A stretch of DNA of 64,000 nt from Lutjanus erythropterus (GCA_020091685.1 CM034591.1:28466555-28530554), one strand, 5' to 3'; shown: positions 33,606-51,500, counted from the stretch's first letter. Made by a program: numbers and translations. Notes: generated by a model not told the origin, from the letters alone.

Positions 33606-34458
33606 TTCTCTCCCTGATGGAACCCCTCGGCGTAGACACACAGGCTGACCCACGGGCACGCGGATGGAAAGGAACGCGCAGGGCTGCGCGAGGAAGGATG
33701 TTCGCGAGCCAGACATAGAAGTAGAAGGGATAGACAGGCACTCTGTAGTTCAAGCACAGACAGTAGAAGAGTCATGTCACCTCACATCACATCATATCAT
33801 ATACTGTCTATGGGCTGAAGATATTTCGGTCCAAAATACATGAGATTCTACAAAGCGTTTATTAGACAGGACTAAAATACATTCTTTTTTTTTTTTACTT
33901 CACAAAGAACTAATTATACTCTGCTTCTTATGAGAATAATTAGTGTAGTCTCGGTCAAAATGAAAATTACTTATTACTATTTATTTTCATAATCCTTAGA
34001 ATCACAGCACTGAAGAGAATAATAAAAGGGTAGAAACCAAAGGGCAAATGCAAAGTATGACAGAGAGAGAAGAGACAAAGAGAGTAATCATTGTAAAAAA
34101 CTTGTGCAAACAAGAATGTGTGACAGAGATACAGAGAGCAAAGCTCAGCCAAACAAGTTTAAAATGTTTCATTTTCTCAGTTGATAAACTCATAGAATCA
34201 TAGTATAAATAACACTATTGCAGTCAATAAAAAAACTAACCTAACCAAACCTAGGTGTCCACACAAATAAAGTCTTGTGTAAAACACTGCAGACATCGTG
34301 CATCGTGCTGTTTACAGACAGTCTGCCGTCTGTAGTTTGCCAGAGAGACAGAGAGGGTCGTGTCTAGAAGGGAACTCTAGACCCGCGAAAGATCTCTCGG
34401 TATTCTTGGGAGGGAGGCTCCGAGCTGCAGCCTAATCAGAAAGTAGAATTACACAAAC

Positions 34459-34497
34459 GCACGCGCGCGCGCACACACACACACACACACACTGCTG
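34459..34497. repeat. CG/CA microsatellite in the ddx21-mpc1 interval
   Basis: ACGCGCGCGC followed by about 12 CA units. Confidence 0.9.
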
Positions 34498-34929
34498 TAT
34501 GTGCACAAACATGTTGCCAACAATTTTATATTAAATATAGCCTGTAACACGTTGGAAAGGTGTAGACTATAGATCATACTTGTGATTTTTGTAACACTAA
34601 ACACTCTTTACAATATTTTTTTTTTTAGTGGGCTTACACTTGGATGGACTGTCTCCAAACCAGCTTTTATCGTTTTGTCGTCCACTCAAACAATATATGA
34701 CACCTTAACTATATGTATAAAGAGCAATCACTGCAAAGTTTGCATTTTCGCTGTTTTTCTATGCTGTACTGCTTTCTTTGTTCAACAGTGTTTCATTAGT
34801 AACGTGGTCACTTTTCTCCACCTGTGCGACAGCCTTAATCTTGCTTCTTGCAGTGATAATATGTCTAATCTTATCTTTTTCCAATCAGGCAGGTTGCCGG
34901 TCGTATGTAGAACCCTGGATTTGTGAAAC

Positions 34930-34939
34930 TCTCGCGAGA
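34930..34939. promoter_or_regulatory. mpc1: TCTCGCGAGA palindrome, distal
   Basis: An exact 10-bp CGCG palindrome 347 bp upstream of the mpc1 ATG. This element is known in vertebrate TATA-less promoters and is bound by BANP. Function here is inferred. Confidence 0.65.
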
Positions 34940-35092
34940 TTGCACGCCTTGTTTCTTAATCGTGAACTTTGTACAAACTGAGTATGTATTGCAGTGTAAT
35001 ATCGTTGTGGTTATTAAATCTGTATGGGTTTGGGGACGGAAACCTATTTGCTGTACTCGGGGAAAGATCGTTGTTTGGGTTAAAATTACCAA

Positions 35093-35102
35093 TCTCGCGA
35101 GA
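35093..35102. promoter_or_regulatory. mpc1: TCTCGCGAGA palindrome, proximal
   Basis: A second exact copy, 163 bp from the first and about 184 bp upstream of the mpc1 ATG. Two exact copies of a 10-mer with two CpGs in a CpG-poor fish background is unlikely by chance. Confidence 0.7.
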
Positions 35103-35285
35103 TCTGTTGTGGGCCTGGGGTTCCCAAGGTGCTGTTTGTGCTGCGTATTGCGACAGTGTCGTAAAGCGCCAGTGTTATGGTTGGAAATTTGACCAGTCGT
35201 CCTCTGAGCTAACCTGTCAGTCGCCCTTCAACCCAGAAAGAGTACACATCTTGGCCAAACCGGGACGCCAGGCCAACGTTTAACC

Positions 35286-38790
<3,505 letters not shown>

Positions 38791-39745
38791 AGGCAAAATG
38801 AAGCAGATCCAGGTTCACTGCAGAGTGACACCATGCTACTTCAACAGACACCTAAACCTGGACATCAAAACCCGTACATCTCAACATTTTATCTAATCAT
38901 TGAAACCATGGCACTTGCAACATTTTTTAACCTGATGATCATCCTCACAAAGTTTTAGTCACGTTTTACAACAGAGACAAAAAAACAGACACTTTCTTCC
39001 AAGAATTAAGGTCAACTGCTGTGATTTATTTGTAGAGGTTTGCAATATTCAACGTGACACACCAATATATAATGCGTGTGAATGTACATGAGCTAACCAT
39101 CCTGATAGATAAATGACCTGCACACTGGATCCACTGGGCGTTGCACACTTTGAAATGAGGCTGAAGTAAACATTATTCACCAATCATGTCACTTCAGGTC
39201 AGCATTAATATATTTGTTACCATCTTACAAGCTCAGTTATCGAAATATTAATGATATTTCTTAGAGAAGTGAGTCTGAGGTCAGTTTGTGCAAATATGTC
39301 CACACCACGGAAGATTATTACTGGCTAAGCATATGGACTTTCATTCATTAACCTTTGCTTAAACACAGAGGACACAGAGTGCAAAGCTTTTGTTTGTTAT
39401 GCCCATGTGGAAGATATTATGCTGTACAATGAAAAAAGACTGTGTATAATGATCCAATTTGGCAAGGATTTATCACAGTATAATGATTAATGATTATTCA
39501 AGCAAATGTTTAAATCATACAGAATATATACTTATATCTTCATATGTTCACACCATAAAGCTGTAAAATGAGGGTGAGACTGTATAGGTTATAAACCTCT
39601 GACTAGACAAGAAGAAAATGCTTTTGTCAATGCTGACCAAACATGTACAGTGTGTTGTCATATGTCATTCACAGTAATTTATTGTCATTGTATAAGTCAC
39701 ATTGTGTTTCCCTGATTTAATGATTTGATTCTCTGGGTTTGTTAA

Positions 39746-39751
39746 AATAAA
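39746..39751 (+). terminator. mpc1: mpc1 polyadenylation signal (AATAAA)
   Basis: A canonical hexamer about 956 nt after the mpc1 stop, within AT-rich 3' UTR-like sequence. mRNA end inferred. Confidence 0.55.
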
Positions 39752-40616
39752 ATCGCTAACAAAGTTAAACACAATTTGGCGAGTGAGTTATTTATTTGTG
39801 AAGATTTCAGTGTTTCTGTGATTCCCTTTTTTCTCAGAGTCCTGTTCCCTGGCCATTGTTTGGGATTAGGTAACCTTTACAATGTCAAACGTGTCACTAT
39901 GGTAATGTCAAGGAGGGACCTGCTCTTTATTTACACTCAACATTCTGCTCTGCAACCTAATACCCCCCTAAAATTGACACTAAACACATATTTAAAGTAA
40001 GTTAGAAAGCAGATAAATTAATGGGAAAAGAACGAGGTTTTACATGTCATTTACAATTTACCTGTGGAATATTCCAAACATGTTTTTTGAGCATTTCACA
40101 ACTTTCCCACTCATTTGTTGCTGCTGTCCCAACTTCTTTAGAGCGTGTTGCAGGCAGCAAATTCAGAATTACTGTATATTTTTTAACAAAGAAGTGTATC
40201 GAGTTGGACATTTAATATTTTGTCACTGAATACAAGTTAAAAAATGATTTGCAAATGGTAATCTGTTTTTATTTACATTTTGCACAACATCCCAACTTTT
40301 TTAGAATTGGGCTTGTAAAAGAAAAGCATCCAGCCTCGACCAAAGCGTGGGCAGAAAATTGGCATGAATTGTCTTTGCCAATGAATGCTTGAATTATGTA
40401 TGTTGTGATATTTGATTTATATTCTTCAATCCCAAGGATACACTACAGCTTTAAAGCTTCGTTTGTAAAAACAATTGCTGAGAAGTGGATGAATATATTA
40501 ATATTAAACATTTCTTTATTTTACCACCATTTTCTGCATACCTTACATTAAACAAATACAAAAGTCAAAACCAATGGCAAAAGAAGGATTCAGATCCTTA
40601 ACTTAAAGAGATAGTT

Positions 40617-41051
40617 CACCCAAAAATGGAAATTCAGCCATTCTCTAAACACCCTCATGTTGACTGAAGGTTGGGTTTGGTTTTTTAGTCCACAAAACAC
40701 TGCTGGAGTTTCACAGGAAAACAGTGTTGCAGAATCTCCCAAACAATTGTTAATGGTGACCAGTTTTCAAGCAGAAAATAACAAACAAAAAAATATTAAA
40801 TGCCTCCATACTGCTCTTCTGGTGTAATCCAAGTCTCCTAAAGCCCTGACATGCTGTTCAGTTGCACGTGCACACCGTCACACCATACACACCCAGTTCA
40901 GATGGTGTGCACATATAAACTTGTATCCAAGCGAAGGATCTACAGTGAGTTTTCTCGAGAAACTCCAACAGTGTTTTGTGGACTAAAAAAAAACCTGGCA
41001 TGAGTGTAAGTAGATAACCACTGAATATTCCCTTTAGGTTGAACTATCCCT
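40617..41051. mobile_element. Nonautonomous DNA element flanked by TTAA
   Basis: The left terminus AGAGATAGTTCACCCAAAAA is inverted at the right, GAACTATCCCT. The directly flanking TTAA occurs on both sides (40613-40616 and 41052-41055), as in piggyBac-like and similar TTAA-targeting elements. The interior shares ACTGCTGGAGTTTCACAGG-like and TAATCCAAGTCTCC-like blocks with the foldback copies at 12671 and 49903. It has no coding capacity. Confidence 0.7.
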
Positions 41052-42183
41052 TTAAGCGAGTTTCACAAAGTGAAAAATACTCCAAAAAGTAAATGTCCTG
41101 AAAATATAAATGTATTATCAGCAAATGCGGTTCACAAGCACATTGTGCTGAATGGACATTTTCCAAATTATAGTTATAAATAACTTGGATTAGGAGCACT
41201 TTAATGTTGTAATTTGTTGATGTGGAGCTAACTTTGCCTTCTTTACGCACTTTTGGATAGTTTAATTCTAAAAAGGTTTTGTTTGCAAACTGTTAGAAAA
41301 GTGCATTATTTTCCTCCCACGTCATGGTATACCATACAAATTGTAACGCTGTAACTCAAATTAAAGGAACAGTTCACCCCAGAATCAAAGGTACATATTT
41401 TTACCTTCCACCTGTAGTGGTGTGGATTGGTGGAGAGAGACTTTGTTGCTGACTTTTTTTTTTTTTTCAATAAATTAATTAAATTTTTGTGGCACTTTGA
41501 GCACCACAAGAGTGCCATCTAATTCCACTATAATCAGACAATTCTTAAAAATAATAACTTTATTTATATAGCACCTTTCATACATGACATGCAACTCACA
41601 GTGTTTTACAGTGTGGCATTAAAAACAACATAGGTTAAAAAAAAATCAAGACAAATACATAAAATCACATAAAATCTGAGTGAAAAATTAAAAACAACAG
41701 TACGGCATTTAAAAAAAAAAGGACGTAATAGAAAATCACAAAGAAAGAGAAAAATAAATAAATAAATAATAAAAATTAATTCTACAAGGTCTAAATAATT
41801 AGCAGACAAATGCAGGTAGCAAAAATGACAGACCAGGGTAGAAATGTATTACAGTGACTAAAAGCTTGCCTGATCAAGTAGGTTTTCAGTTGAGTTTTAA
41901 AAGTGCCAACAGAGAGCTCCATGTTGGAGGATAGTAGCTAAAAGCGGTTTCCCCGCTTGTATTGTGGGCAATTTTAGGAACAGTTAAAATACCAGCATCG
42001 ACAGATCGGAGTGCTCTTGTTGGTTGATACGAGGTTAAAAGATGAGAAATGTATGAAGGTGCTGTTATCTTAAAAACTCAAGCGTGTTAGTTGTCAGTAC
42101 AACGTAATTCCAGGAGGTGGCAGTAACGCAGTAGAAAGGACGCACTCGGTTCCAGTTGAAAGACAAAGAAGAAGCCGACCAAC

Positions 42184-45100
42184 ATGGCGTCCGTCAGCAG
42201 TGATGAGTGGAGAGCTATCTGCGACAAATTCACCAACGCCCAAAACCTTACTGATGTAGAATCACGAAATGACCCCGAAAACGACCCGTTCCGCTCAAAA
42301 TACAAGGCCAGGGAGCTCCTCAGAGAGATTTACTGCTCGCTGAAGAGTTTCGAGGCCGGCGAAGGCGAAGAGGAGAGCGGCGACCAGCGGCCGACAGAGC
42401 CGCCGGTGGACGGGCAGCGGGAGGATGGGTTCGGTCAGGGCTTCAGCGGGGACTCGCCAGCCGGGCTGCGGGCCGCTAAACTCGGGGCCGTGGAGTACTA
42501 CCTGGGCGTCAACCATGTCGACACAGAGGAGCTGTCAGCCGGACAGGAGCATCTGATGAACTGCATGAAACTACTGGAGAGATGCAGAGTGTCGTGCGAG
42601 AATGCGTCGCTGTTTATCCACGTCAGGGTAATGTTGACAAAAACCCAGCTATGATTAAAACTGACAACCACAACCGCCACTCACGAATTTACTATAAAAA
42701 AATTATACCTTCATAAAAATGTCAATGTCTTCATCAATAATGCCATTAATTTACATTGAGGCAGGGTTGTTGGCCTTGGAGATACCACCACTCCTCTCCA
42801 CATGCATTACAGCTGACTTATCAAACTATTGATCAACTATTGACTATTGACATCAGTCGATTATGAAGCAGAGCCCGGCAGATATAGGGGTTTCAGATAT
42901 TAGGGAGTTTAAAAAACTACATTGTTATATTATTATGTATTTTTCATATTTCCTCTTGTTAATATTACTTGTTTATTTATTTGTTGCTCCTTATTGCTAC
43001 TTTTTTCTATTTCTGCTCCTTTTTGCTGCTGTGACACTGCATATATCCCTGTTGTGAGACTAATAAATAATAATAAAGATCATCTTATATCAACCCAAAA
43101 CCTCACAAGGATAGATTGAAGTAAAGGTCCAGTGTTTAACATTTATGGTTATTTACTGACTGAACATGGCAGAAATGAAATATTCTAGTAATAATAATGT
43201 TTTCATTAGTCTATAATTACCTGAAAATAGGATTTGCTGTGTTTTCATTACCTTGGAATAGGGCTGCACGATTTGGTAAAAAAAAAAAAAAAAAAAAAAA
43301 AAGTAATATTACGATTATTTTGACTGAAATTGCAATTGAGAGGAAATGATAAGTTTTGCATTACAATTTTCATGTTCACTGAAAACAAGATTAAAATCAT
43401 GATATTTATTGAGATCTGTATCAACAAACATGTTTTCTTTCATCTGGAGATCAAGATTCTTAAGCCAGATCATCTATGCAGCACTACAGTACCTCATTGT
43501 AATGCTGTGATGCTGTTTTCTCATACATTTTTCCTTTCTCCTTTGGCTGTTTGTGTTATCAGAACCAGCTGGGCATCCTCTGGGCAAGCCGGGATGAGAC
43601 GGAGACAGCTCAGGGATTCCTTGAAACAGCAGAATCCATCTATCAACGTTATATGAAGGAGGTGAGGTTTGTGTCCTGTGTGACTGTTTATTTGAAGCTG
43701 CTGGTGCAATGACTGACAGATGACAGATAGGACAGACTGTAGCAGAAGAAAACAATCATCACTATGCGAAGAGTGGGAGTGGGCAGAGAAGGGTCTATTT
43801 GCTGTCTTGCAGACAGACACAACATACCCCTTGAGATAACTTCCTGGATTAAATTACTTATTTGAACCCAAACCGCAATGTTTTTTTAAACATATCCAAG
43901 CAGCTTTTGTGCCTAAACCTAACCCAGCTGTGACATGTAGTGGGAGTGTCCTGCAGTTCTGTGCACCTGCAGATAGACCTATGTGAGCCAGTGTTTTTTT
44001 CTGGCTATTCTAACTCACAATCCTCTGTGCAGTGGAAGATGCATAATATTGACTGAGTTGCCCAGAGAGCAGAGACAGATGACAGCTCACTATTTTATGC
44101 TAACCTGACACGCCAGATGGTTTGATACACAGAACCATGTAGAATGTTGTCCTTTGAAAGTGTTTGGAAATGGGCAGGCACTTAAAAAAATACTTGTCAG
44201 GTGAACCATCTGAAACATAGGAACCATCTGTCTATCATGTCTAAAGCAGGCAGACTTCAACCAGTCAGATCAAACTCTTGCAGAAGCCAGTTGGGAGGAG
44301 AACGAAAAATCTTTTCCATCAAGAAAAGCTTTCAGTGCCGCTCATTGCTCGTCTTTCAATTAAGAAATTCTCTTCAGTTCTGATATAATTGATGCTATCA
44401 TAGTGTCTATGCTGACCTCTTCAGGAGCCGCCATTATTTGCTTAAGACAAGTCTTAATGCTTTGATGATGCTTCTTGCTGTCATCAAACCTAAAACCATG
44501 CCCGTAACTGCCAGTAGTCCCTCCTAGGATGCCGATTAGCTGCACCACTTTTTGTGCAGACACAAACCGATAACTTGAAGTCTGACTAATTGGATTCTTG
44601 TTTGATCTCATGAATCCAGCTGCCTTGCAAGTTAAATTCTGTGCTTCTGACAGACGAATTGAACTGACAAGTGGATGTTATTTTTTTTGGAGCCAACATA
44701 GCCAAGACTGAAAATGACCATGGTCAAATCCTCTTCATCAGCAGCCATGTTTGTTGTGTTTTCTTGTTTTTCTTTTTTTTATTTCAGGATGGAAGTCCTC
44801 CCACTGATATGACAGAATACTTTACTACTGAGGAGAAGCTGCTAACACATCAGGAAAGGACCAAGAGGTAACTTGTAAACTCCTATATCCATACACACAC
44901 ATATGTGCATTTACAGACTTACTGCATGCTTATATGAACACTGTTGTCCCAAAGGTCAACCCCTGTGTTTAATTGTTATGTTTCTCTACGATGCTCTGCC
45001 TTCCTCATACACCTATTCTCCCTGTAATGCTTTCTTCAACTTTCCTTTCTCAGGTTTGAGTTGGCCTACACCCATACTATGTACTATCTTGCTCAAGTCT

Positions 45101-48100
45101 ATAAAAACCTTGGTGAGTCTGATCTTGTTTCAGAACAGAATATTTAGATACTTAAAATTTAAAAAAAATTTGAACAGATACAGAGAACTTAAATTTCTCT
45201 GTAATCCAAAGACATCCACATTTATCTAATAAGGAGTCTTTTGAAGTTGCTTAACATCCATTGATTTTAGAGGCATCTATCGGTTTCACTATAAATCGAA
45301 TTTATGTTTATGTATGTGAACATAATGAAGTATAGTCTAATGTTAATAATATTGCTTTATTTGATTTGTTTTGTCTCCCAGGTGAAACTGAGCGAGCTGC
45401 CACCTACTGCCACACTACCCTGCAGAGACAGTTACAGTTAAATCAGTTTAGTCCAATGGAGTGGGCTCTGAACGCTGCTACACTATCACAGTATTACATC
45501 ACCAAGGTAGGGCATTAAATCAGTTCAATTCAGTTTGGTTCAATTCAACTAAGTAATTAATCCCACTAGAGGCAATTCTTCGGATCCTTTGGAGCCACAA
45601 TAAAAAGAATATTTAAAACATATGCCAAAACTTACAATGGTTAAAAAAACACTCCAGAGCATTTAGTAGATGGATTACGGAGAGAATGAAGGTTTGATAT
45701 AGCGGTTAGTTTCACAGGTAGGTAAAACATAACAGTTCCCTGGTGGCAACAAGGAAAATTCACTTGCATGAACAAGTCCTGAAAGAGCCTAGATACTTGC
45801 TGCTTTCCAGAGACTTTGCGAAAAAGAATTTAGATCTTGTTGTTTCACTCCTATGATCTTTGATAGAAATTGTTTAATTTGCTTAAATGTTTTTTTGTGG
45901 TTCACATTTTCAGATACTCCACATAGAGTCAAATAACTTTGATTACATGGCTAGGATTTGGGTTACAATCATATTTGTCAGATCTGCTTTAGATATTTAC
46001 TAGCGCAGTCACAATAGTTTTATTTAGTTAGTTAATAGTAGTAAATAGTTGTTTTTTTTTAATATAAATAATGATAGGTGTGTTGTGTGCATGTGATTTC
46101 AAGGGCCGGTACATGGAGGGCAGACATTGCCTCTCAGCAGCTACTGTCATATCAGGATTGGCAGGAGAGGTTCCTTCTGAGGCTGCAGCACAGGAGAGTA
46201 AGTATCTTTCAATATCTTGAATTGATATAAATATCAAAATAAGCATACTAAGCATACTCCCTCTCACTCCACCCTGACATATCTGTCATTTCATCCCTCT
46301 TTACTGTCATATCTTAACATGTTTTTCTCCTTCTCCTTCTGACCCAGGTGAGACTGAGAGTGAGCGCAGGGAAATGCTCAGACAGAAGAGAGCAGAGATT
46401 GCAAGATGTTGGATCAAATACTGTCTCAACCTCCTGCAGGATGCTAAGAAGCTGCTAGAGGTACTGTATGGTTGTATATTTGTGTGCACTTTTGTGTGGC
46501 TGTGGTTGTTTATAAATTCTTTATACTCAAGTACAAGTCATGAGACTCAAGTGCACACCTCTCATATGAACAGTGGTAGCCTGCAGGAAGGAGTAAAACC
46601 CACAAAAACCTCAACTTTATCAGCAGAAAACTCAAAGAAATACAAGTTTGCACCTAAGATGATGCTTTGATATATTTGTTTTAATTGGAAAAGGTAATAT
46701 CCCAGAGTGTACGTAGACGCTGCTAGTTTTACATAAAGCCCTTTTCCATTTTTTATAAATACGTATGTGCAGAAAGAAGTATTTAAAAGCCATAGTCCTT
46801 TTGAGCCATAGTCTCAGTCCTCCTTCTTCACTTCCAGGAGTGTACATTCATGAATACCCCTCCACATGTATAGGTTTAATACATCTATACACATGTGTAT
46901 CAATATTCACCTGCATAACATCCTACAAATTTGTGCGTGATTCTACTCCAATCTGTCAGCAGTTATGTGTGGAAGCTTACAATTTTACTATTCTCATCAA
47001 GTTGAGTACATCTGTCAAACTTGAGGCCCGCTGACCAAATCCGGCCTGACACCACTTTATGTGGCCTGCAAGAGCGTACAGTTCCATGCTGGGTTATTTG
47101 GTTTGGTTTGGTTTGGTTTGTTTGTTTGTTTTTTATTACTTTCGTTTCAGAGAACTCTTGAGTTTTGTCTCTGAATAATACCACCCTGGCACTTCCAAAA
47201 TACCATACTAAGTAATATTTTAATTATTTTTATTAGGATTACCACTTTAAAGGTGCTATATACCACATTCACTGCCACTAGAGGTTGCAGTTGACCACCA
47301 GCATCGCAGACCAAATTGATTGTCTGGGAGAAAGTAGCATCTGAACACTCACAGCTGACAAAACTCAGATCAAACTGTCAAACTAGTCATCTTGATCAAA
47401 TATAGACCAAGATTTTATTAGTGCATTGCATATTTCTTGCCTTAAATGTTTTCAGAAACATATTTTAGTGTACTGTTTTGTGTCATATGAGAAAGTTAAT
47501 CACCAGGCTGCCATGTTGGAAACGGACACAGGGAAGAAAGAGAGGAACTGTTATGCACTAAAAATGAACACAAGGTGCACAAAGTCGGACTCAAATGAAC
47601 TAAAGTGGACATGTGGCCGGACTAACCGGATAACAACACACACAGAAGTGTGACTTCATTCTCTGCTCAGGACAACATTACTCCACTTTATTTTTACATA
47701 TAAAATAGTTGTTTGCTGACATGAAGTGAGATTGCATGTTTTATATTGCTGTTTTTGTTGTGGCCAAATCTTGATGGGCATGTTTGTTCAAGTCGAGTAT
47801 CAGTATATCTGTGTGTTTACCTGCCTAAGTTACTGTTTACTTGTCCGCATGCTCGTGTGTATTCATGCTTAGATCTACATAATTATATAGTGTGTGTCTT
47901 AAAATGTGTTTGTATGTGTTTTTGTGACCAGGACAACATTGGGGAGCTAGATACTGATCGTCAAGAAGAGTTGAAGAGAGCGAGAAGACGTGAGGAGGAG
48001 GAGGAAGAGAAGGGCAGGAAGAGTGCTCTGCTGTTTGGCTCTGAGGACACCTTCGACTCCATTGCTAGCATGGAAGAGAAGGTCTGTAGACTGTGTCTGA

Positions 48101-48446
48101 TATCACTGCAAGTGCTGCTAGTAGTTTTTGTTATGATTATCAGTGTTACAGATCGTGTTGTACTGCAGCTTGTTATCAAAAAATATGATTATCTCTGTGC
48201 CGTAGCAGCAGAAATGCTTCTCTTTATTGATAATATGTTACAACACGATTTTGATCAAAAGCAAAAACAATTGAGAACAAATCTGATAAGAAATCTAGAT
48301 TTAAGATCAATGTGTCACCAGAGGGTGCCATTGTAGAGATGTGATCAAACACTGTGCTTTCTGCTCTACAGGTGCACTGTTTGTTCCCACTGGACTTCAC
48401 TGAGGCCAGAGCTGTGTTTCTGGTGGGACAGAATTATGTCACACAG

Positions 48447-48517
<71 letters not shown>

Positions 48518-51500
48518 CACACACACACACACTGGGTTGGACAGATTCATGTCATCAACTTAGAGATTCCTATACATGTAAACAGACACACAGAGCAGTG
48601 GGGTCCTGTTGATGTTAGCTTTCCAGCAGATAAGTGCATATTAAAATGAATTTAATATGGAACAATTTTAATTTAAAAAAAATCAGTTTATATATTAAAG
48701 TTTCAACTGCTAAACACAGTAAACTGTCCCTCCATCCTTCGCCTCACTCTTGCAGGCCAAGGAGTACTTCCAGATGGACGGTTATGTGACGGACCACATA
48801 GAGATCTTGCAGGATCACAGCGCTTTGTTCCGGGGCCTGGCTTTTTTTGAAGAGGATCTGGAACGACGCTGCAAAATGCACAAACGACGAATTGACATGC
48901 TTGAGCCGATCTGCAATGGTACTGCTCTAACTTTAGGGTTTTTTATAACTCCTTGAGATATACCATCTTGTTTGGAAGGGGTCCTTTTCATCTATGAGAC
49001 AAGAATAAACTAAAGATTTGGATTTAATGCTTTGATGAGTACCAACAATCATAGTGCGCAATTTAGTTTTATTAAGTATTATACTTATTAGCTGCAAGCC
49101 AGTGATATAGCGTATAAAATACGTTTTTTTCACAGGCATCCTCGTATGACAGCACATTGTTTTCTGTTATGACAATAAGAACTGAACTAAAGTAAAGACA
49201 TACATGACAGACCAACAAAGTCAAATTTCTCTTTTTGAAGAAACTTTTGTCTCTTTGAATATTATCATAGGATTGAGTACAGTACAAAAATGATGAAACA
49301 AAATAACTTGTCAATTTTCAACCTCAGTGTCCGTGCAAGGTGACATTATTGATTAAATCTGATTGTCTGTTTCTTCACAGACTTGAATGCCCAGTACTAT
49401 CTATTGATCCGCAGACAGTTGATGTTTGAGTTGGCTGAGACCTTCAATGAAATGATGGACCTGAAACTGACGCTGGCCAACAGACAAGCAGATACACAAT
49501 CTCTGGACAACCACACCATCAAGAAATTCAACAGTCTGTGCTCTGCCTCTGCCAAGTGAGTATAAATATTTGTGTGGATGACACGTGTGTCTGTGCAGCT
49601 CCATTTATTCAGTCTAAATTGTTTGAAATCCTTTGTTCTCTTCTCCAGATATTTCCAGATGTTCCTCGACTCTCTGTGTTCTCCAGAGGGGAAGTTTCCG
49701 GAGCACCTGGAGGAGGAAGTGCTGAGACCAGCACTGGTGGCCCGCTTCAGGGTGGCCCGACTCCACAGCCGGCTGATCTGCCCTATACCCTCTGTTCAGC
49801 TGGACAACCTCAACAAGTCTCTGGAAAACTACAAGTATGAATATATATTTGTTGAAGTTAAGAATATTTGATGTAGGGTTGTATGAGGACGTCATGAACT
49901 TCAAGCGATAGTTCACCCAAAAATGAAATTTCACTCAATATCTACTCACCCCTGTGCCGATGTGAGGATGGGTGAAGATCTCCAGTTCACAAAACACTCC
50001 CAGAGCTTCAGTGGAAAATTGCGTTGCAGGCAAATCCAGTACAATTGAAGTGAATGGTGACCAGTTTTAAAATGTAAAAAAGAACACAAAAAAACATAAA
50101 ATGTCTCCATACTGCTCGTGTGGTGTAATCCAAGTGTCTGTAAGCCGCGACATTAAAATTTGACCCAAAAAGACGCCATTTACACCATGTTTTTAGCCTA
50201 AATGTCAACTGTAGCCTCTCACACTGGATCCACGTGCACACACCTGAAGCAGGTACACAGCAGGTACACAGGCTCTCGCAAGGCGCAAGATGAGATATAC
50301 GAGATCTTGTGATACCTTCACATCTGTGTTTACATGCTACCTGGAAGCAACTCAACAGAGAGAGATCTGCTCAGAAATTGTGACTTCTTACTTGCACAGT
50401 TAACTTCCCAAACTTTCAACAAAGAAGAAAATGTCAGAGGACTTCAACACAGAAGAGGAACATTATTTCTTTGCTGCAGCCGCGCCACTTCGGCGAGAGC
50501 CTGTGTACCCAAAATTGAGTGAAGTTTCATTTTTGGGTGAACTATCATTTTAAGGAATCAATCCCGTTAATCGTGGCGGTGGTGCTGTAGATATCATTAG
50601 CAGCAATGCCCAGTCTGCAGGAGAAGCCGGATGTAGCTACATATGCATATTCATGAATCCTTGAATACTAAATGAAGGCAAAGTATAAAGCTATATGTAA
50701 GACATTTTAACAAGGTATTTGAACTTATTAAAAAAAAAATTCCAGACAGAAGTTATTACTTCTTGCAGAGCATTTTCTGTAGTTTAAAACATGACTGGAG
50801 GGGGACTTTAACTGCAGTACATGGCTGGTGACATGCCTCCAGTTTGGAGAAGAAGAGAGGGGCACCAGCACAGCTAAGCAATTTACTGTTGTGGACAAGG
50901 TTAGCACAAAAGCCACATAAAGAAGTCCACCTTGAAAAAAAAAATATCAATATCAGTTTAAATGTACACTATATTCAGCATATTGCTTTACTGTGTCCAT
51001 CAGACAGCCCTCTCTGATGGGAAACTGCCATTATATAATCCAAATACCACTTTCTCCAAACCAACCAAACTCCATAGGTGAAATCAGTCATTTTATCCCA
51101 CAGAACATCAGAGTTACTGGTCTACCGCTGCCTCAATTGGAACCCGAAATATGCTTTTAAAACACCAGAGTCACCTAAGAACACAAATGAACAGATTGAG
51201 TAGCAGTTGATGAGCAGCTCTGATGTTCTGAGAGGTAAAATTACTGTTTTCGCTATTGGAATTTGGTTGGTTTGCAGAGAGACATGTTTGGCTTAATGGC
51301 GCTTTTCCATCAGAAAACTGGGGCATGCTGACTGGCATCTACTACAGGTAATACAGGCTATTGGTAAGTACCTCACATATCCCCACATCAAATAATCTGA
51401 ACTACCCCATTAATTTACGTTGATACATCCAAACACTTTAGATAGAAGCATAAGGAAAACGGAATCAAAGACAAATGTACTGAGTGCAAAAGAAGATTTA

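Larger units (their letters stand above)
33606..35285. promoter_or_regulatory. Divergent intergenic region between ddx21 and mpc1
   Basis: 1.68 kb separates the two start codons. The ddx21 side is GC-rich with an upstream in-frame ATG at 33716. A CG/CA microsatellite lies at 34459-34497. The mpc1-proximal 400 bp contains two TCTCGCGAGA palindromes and no obvious TATA box, as expected for a housekeeping promoter. I see no gene in between. Confidence 0.6.
38791..42183. other. mpc1 3' UTR and mpc1-kifbp intergenic region
   Basis: mpc1 3' UTR runs to about 39,760. A TTAA-flanked element follows at 40617-41051, then a fragment beginning GGAACAGTTCACCCCAGAAT (about 41365-41535) related to the element at 61270. 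A stretch from about 41540 contains TTTATTTATATAGCACCTTTC, a common teleost repeat motif. No gene is seen. Confidence 0.6.

Noticed and set aside
43330-43656. Plus-strand frame similar to a minus-strand frame at 36073-36297
   Set aside because: The similarity comes from two copies of one short dispersed repeat in opposite orientation. The only real exon there is 43563-43661, in another frame.
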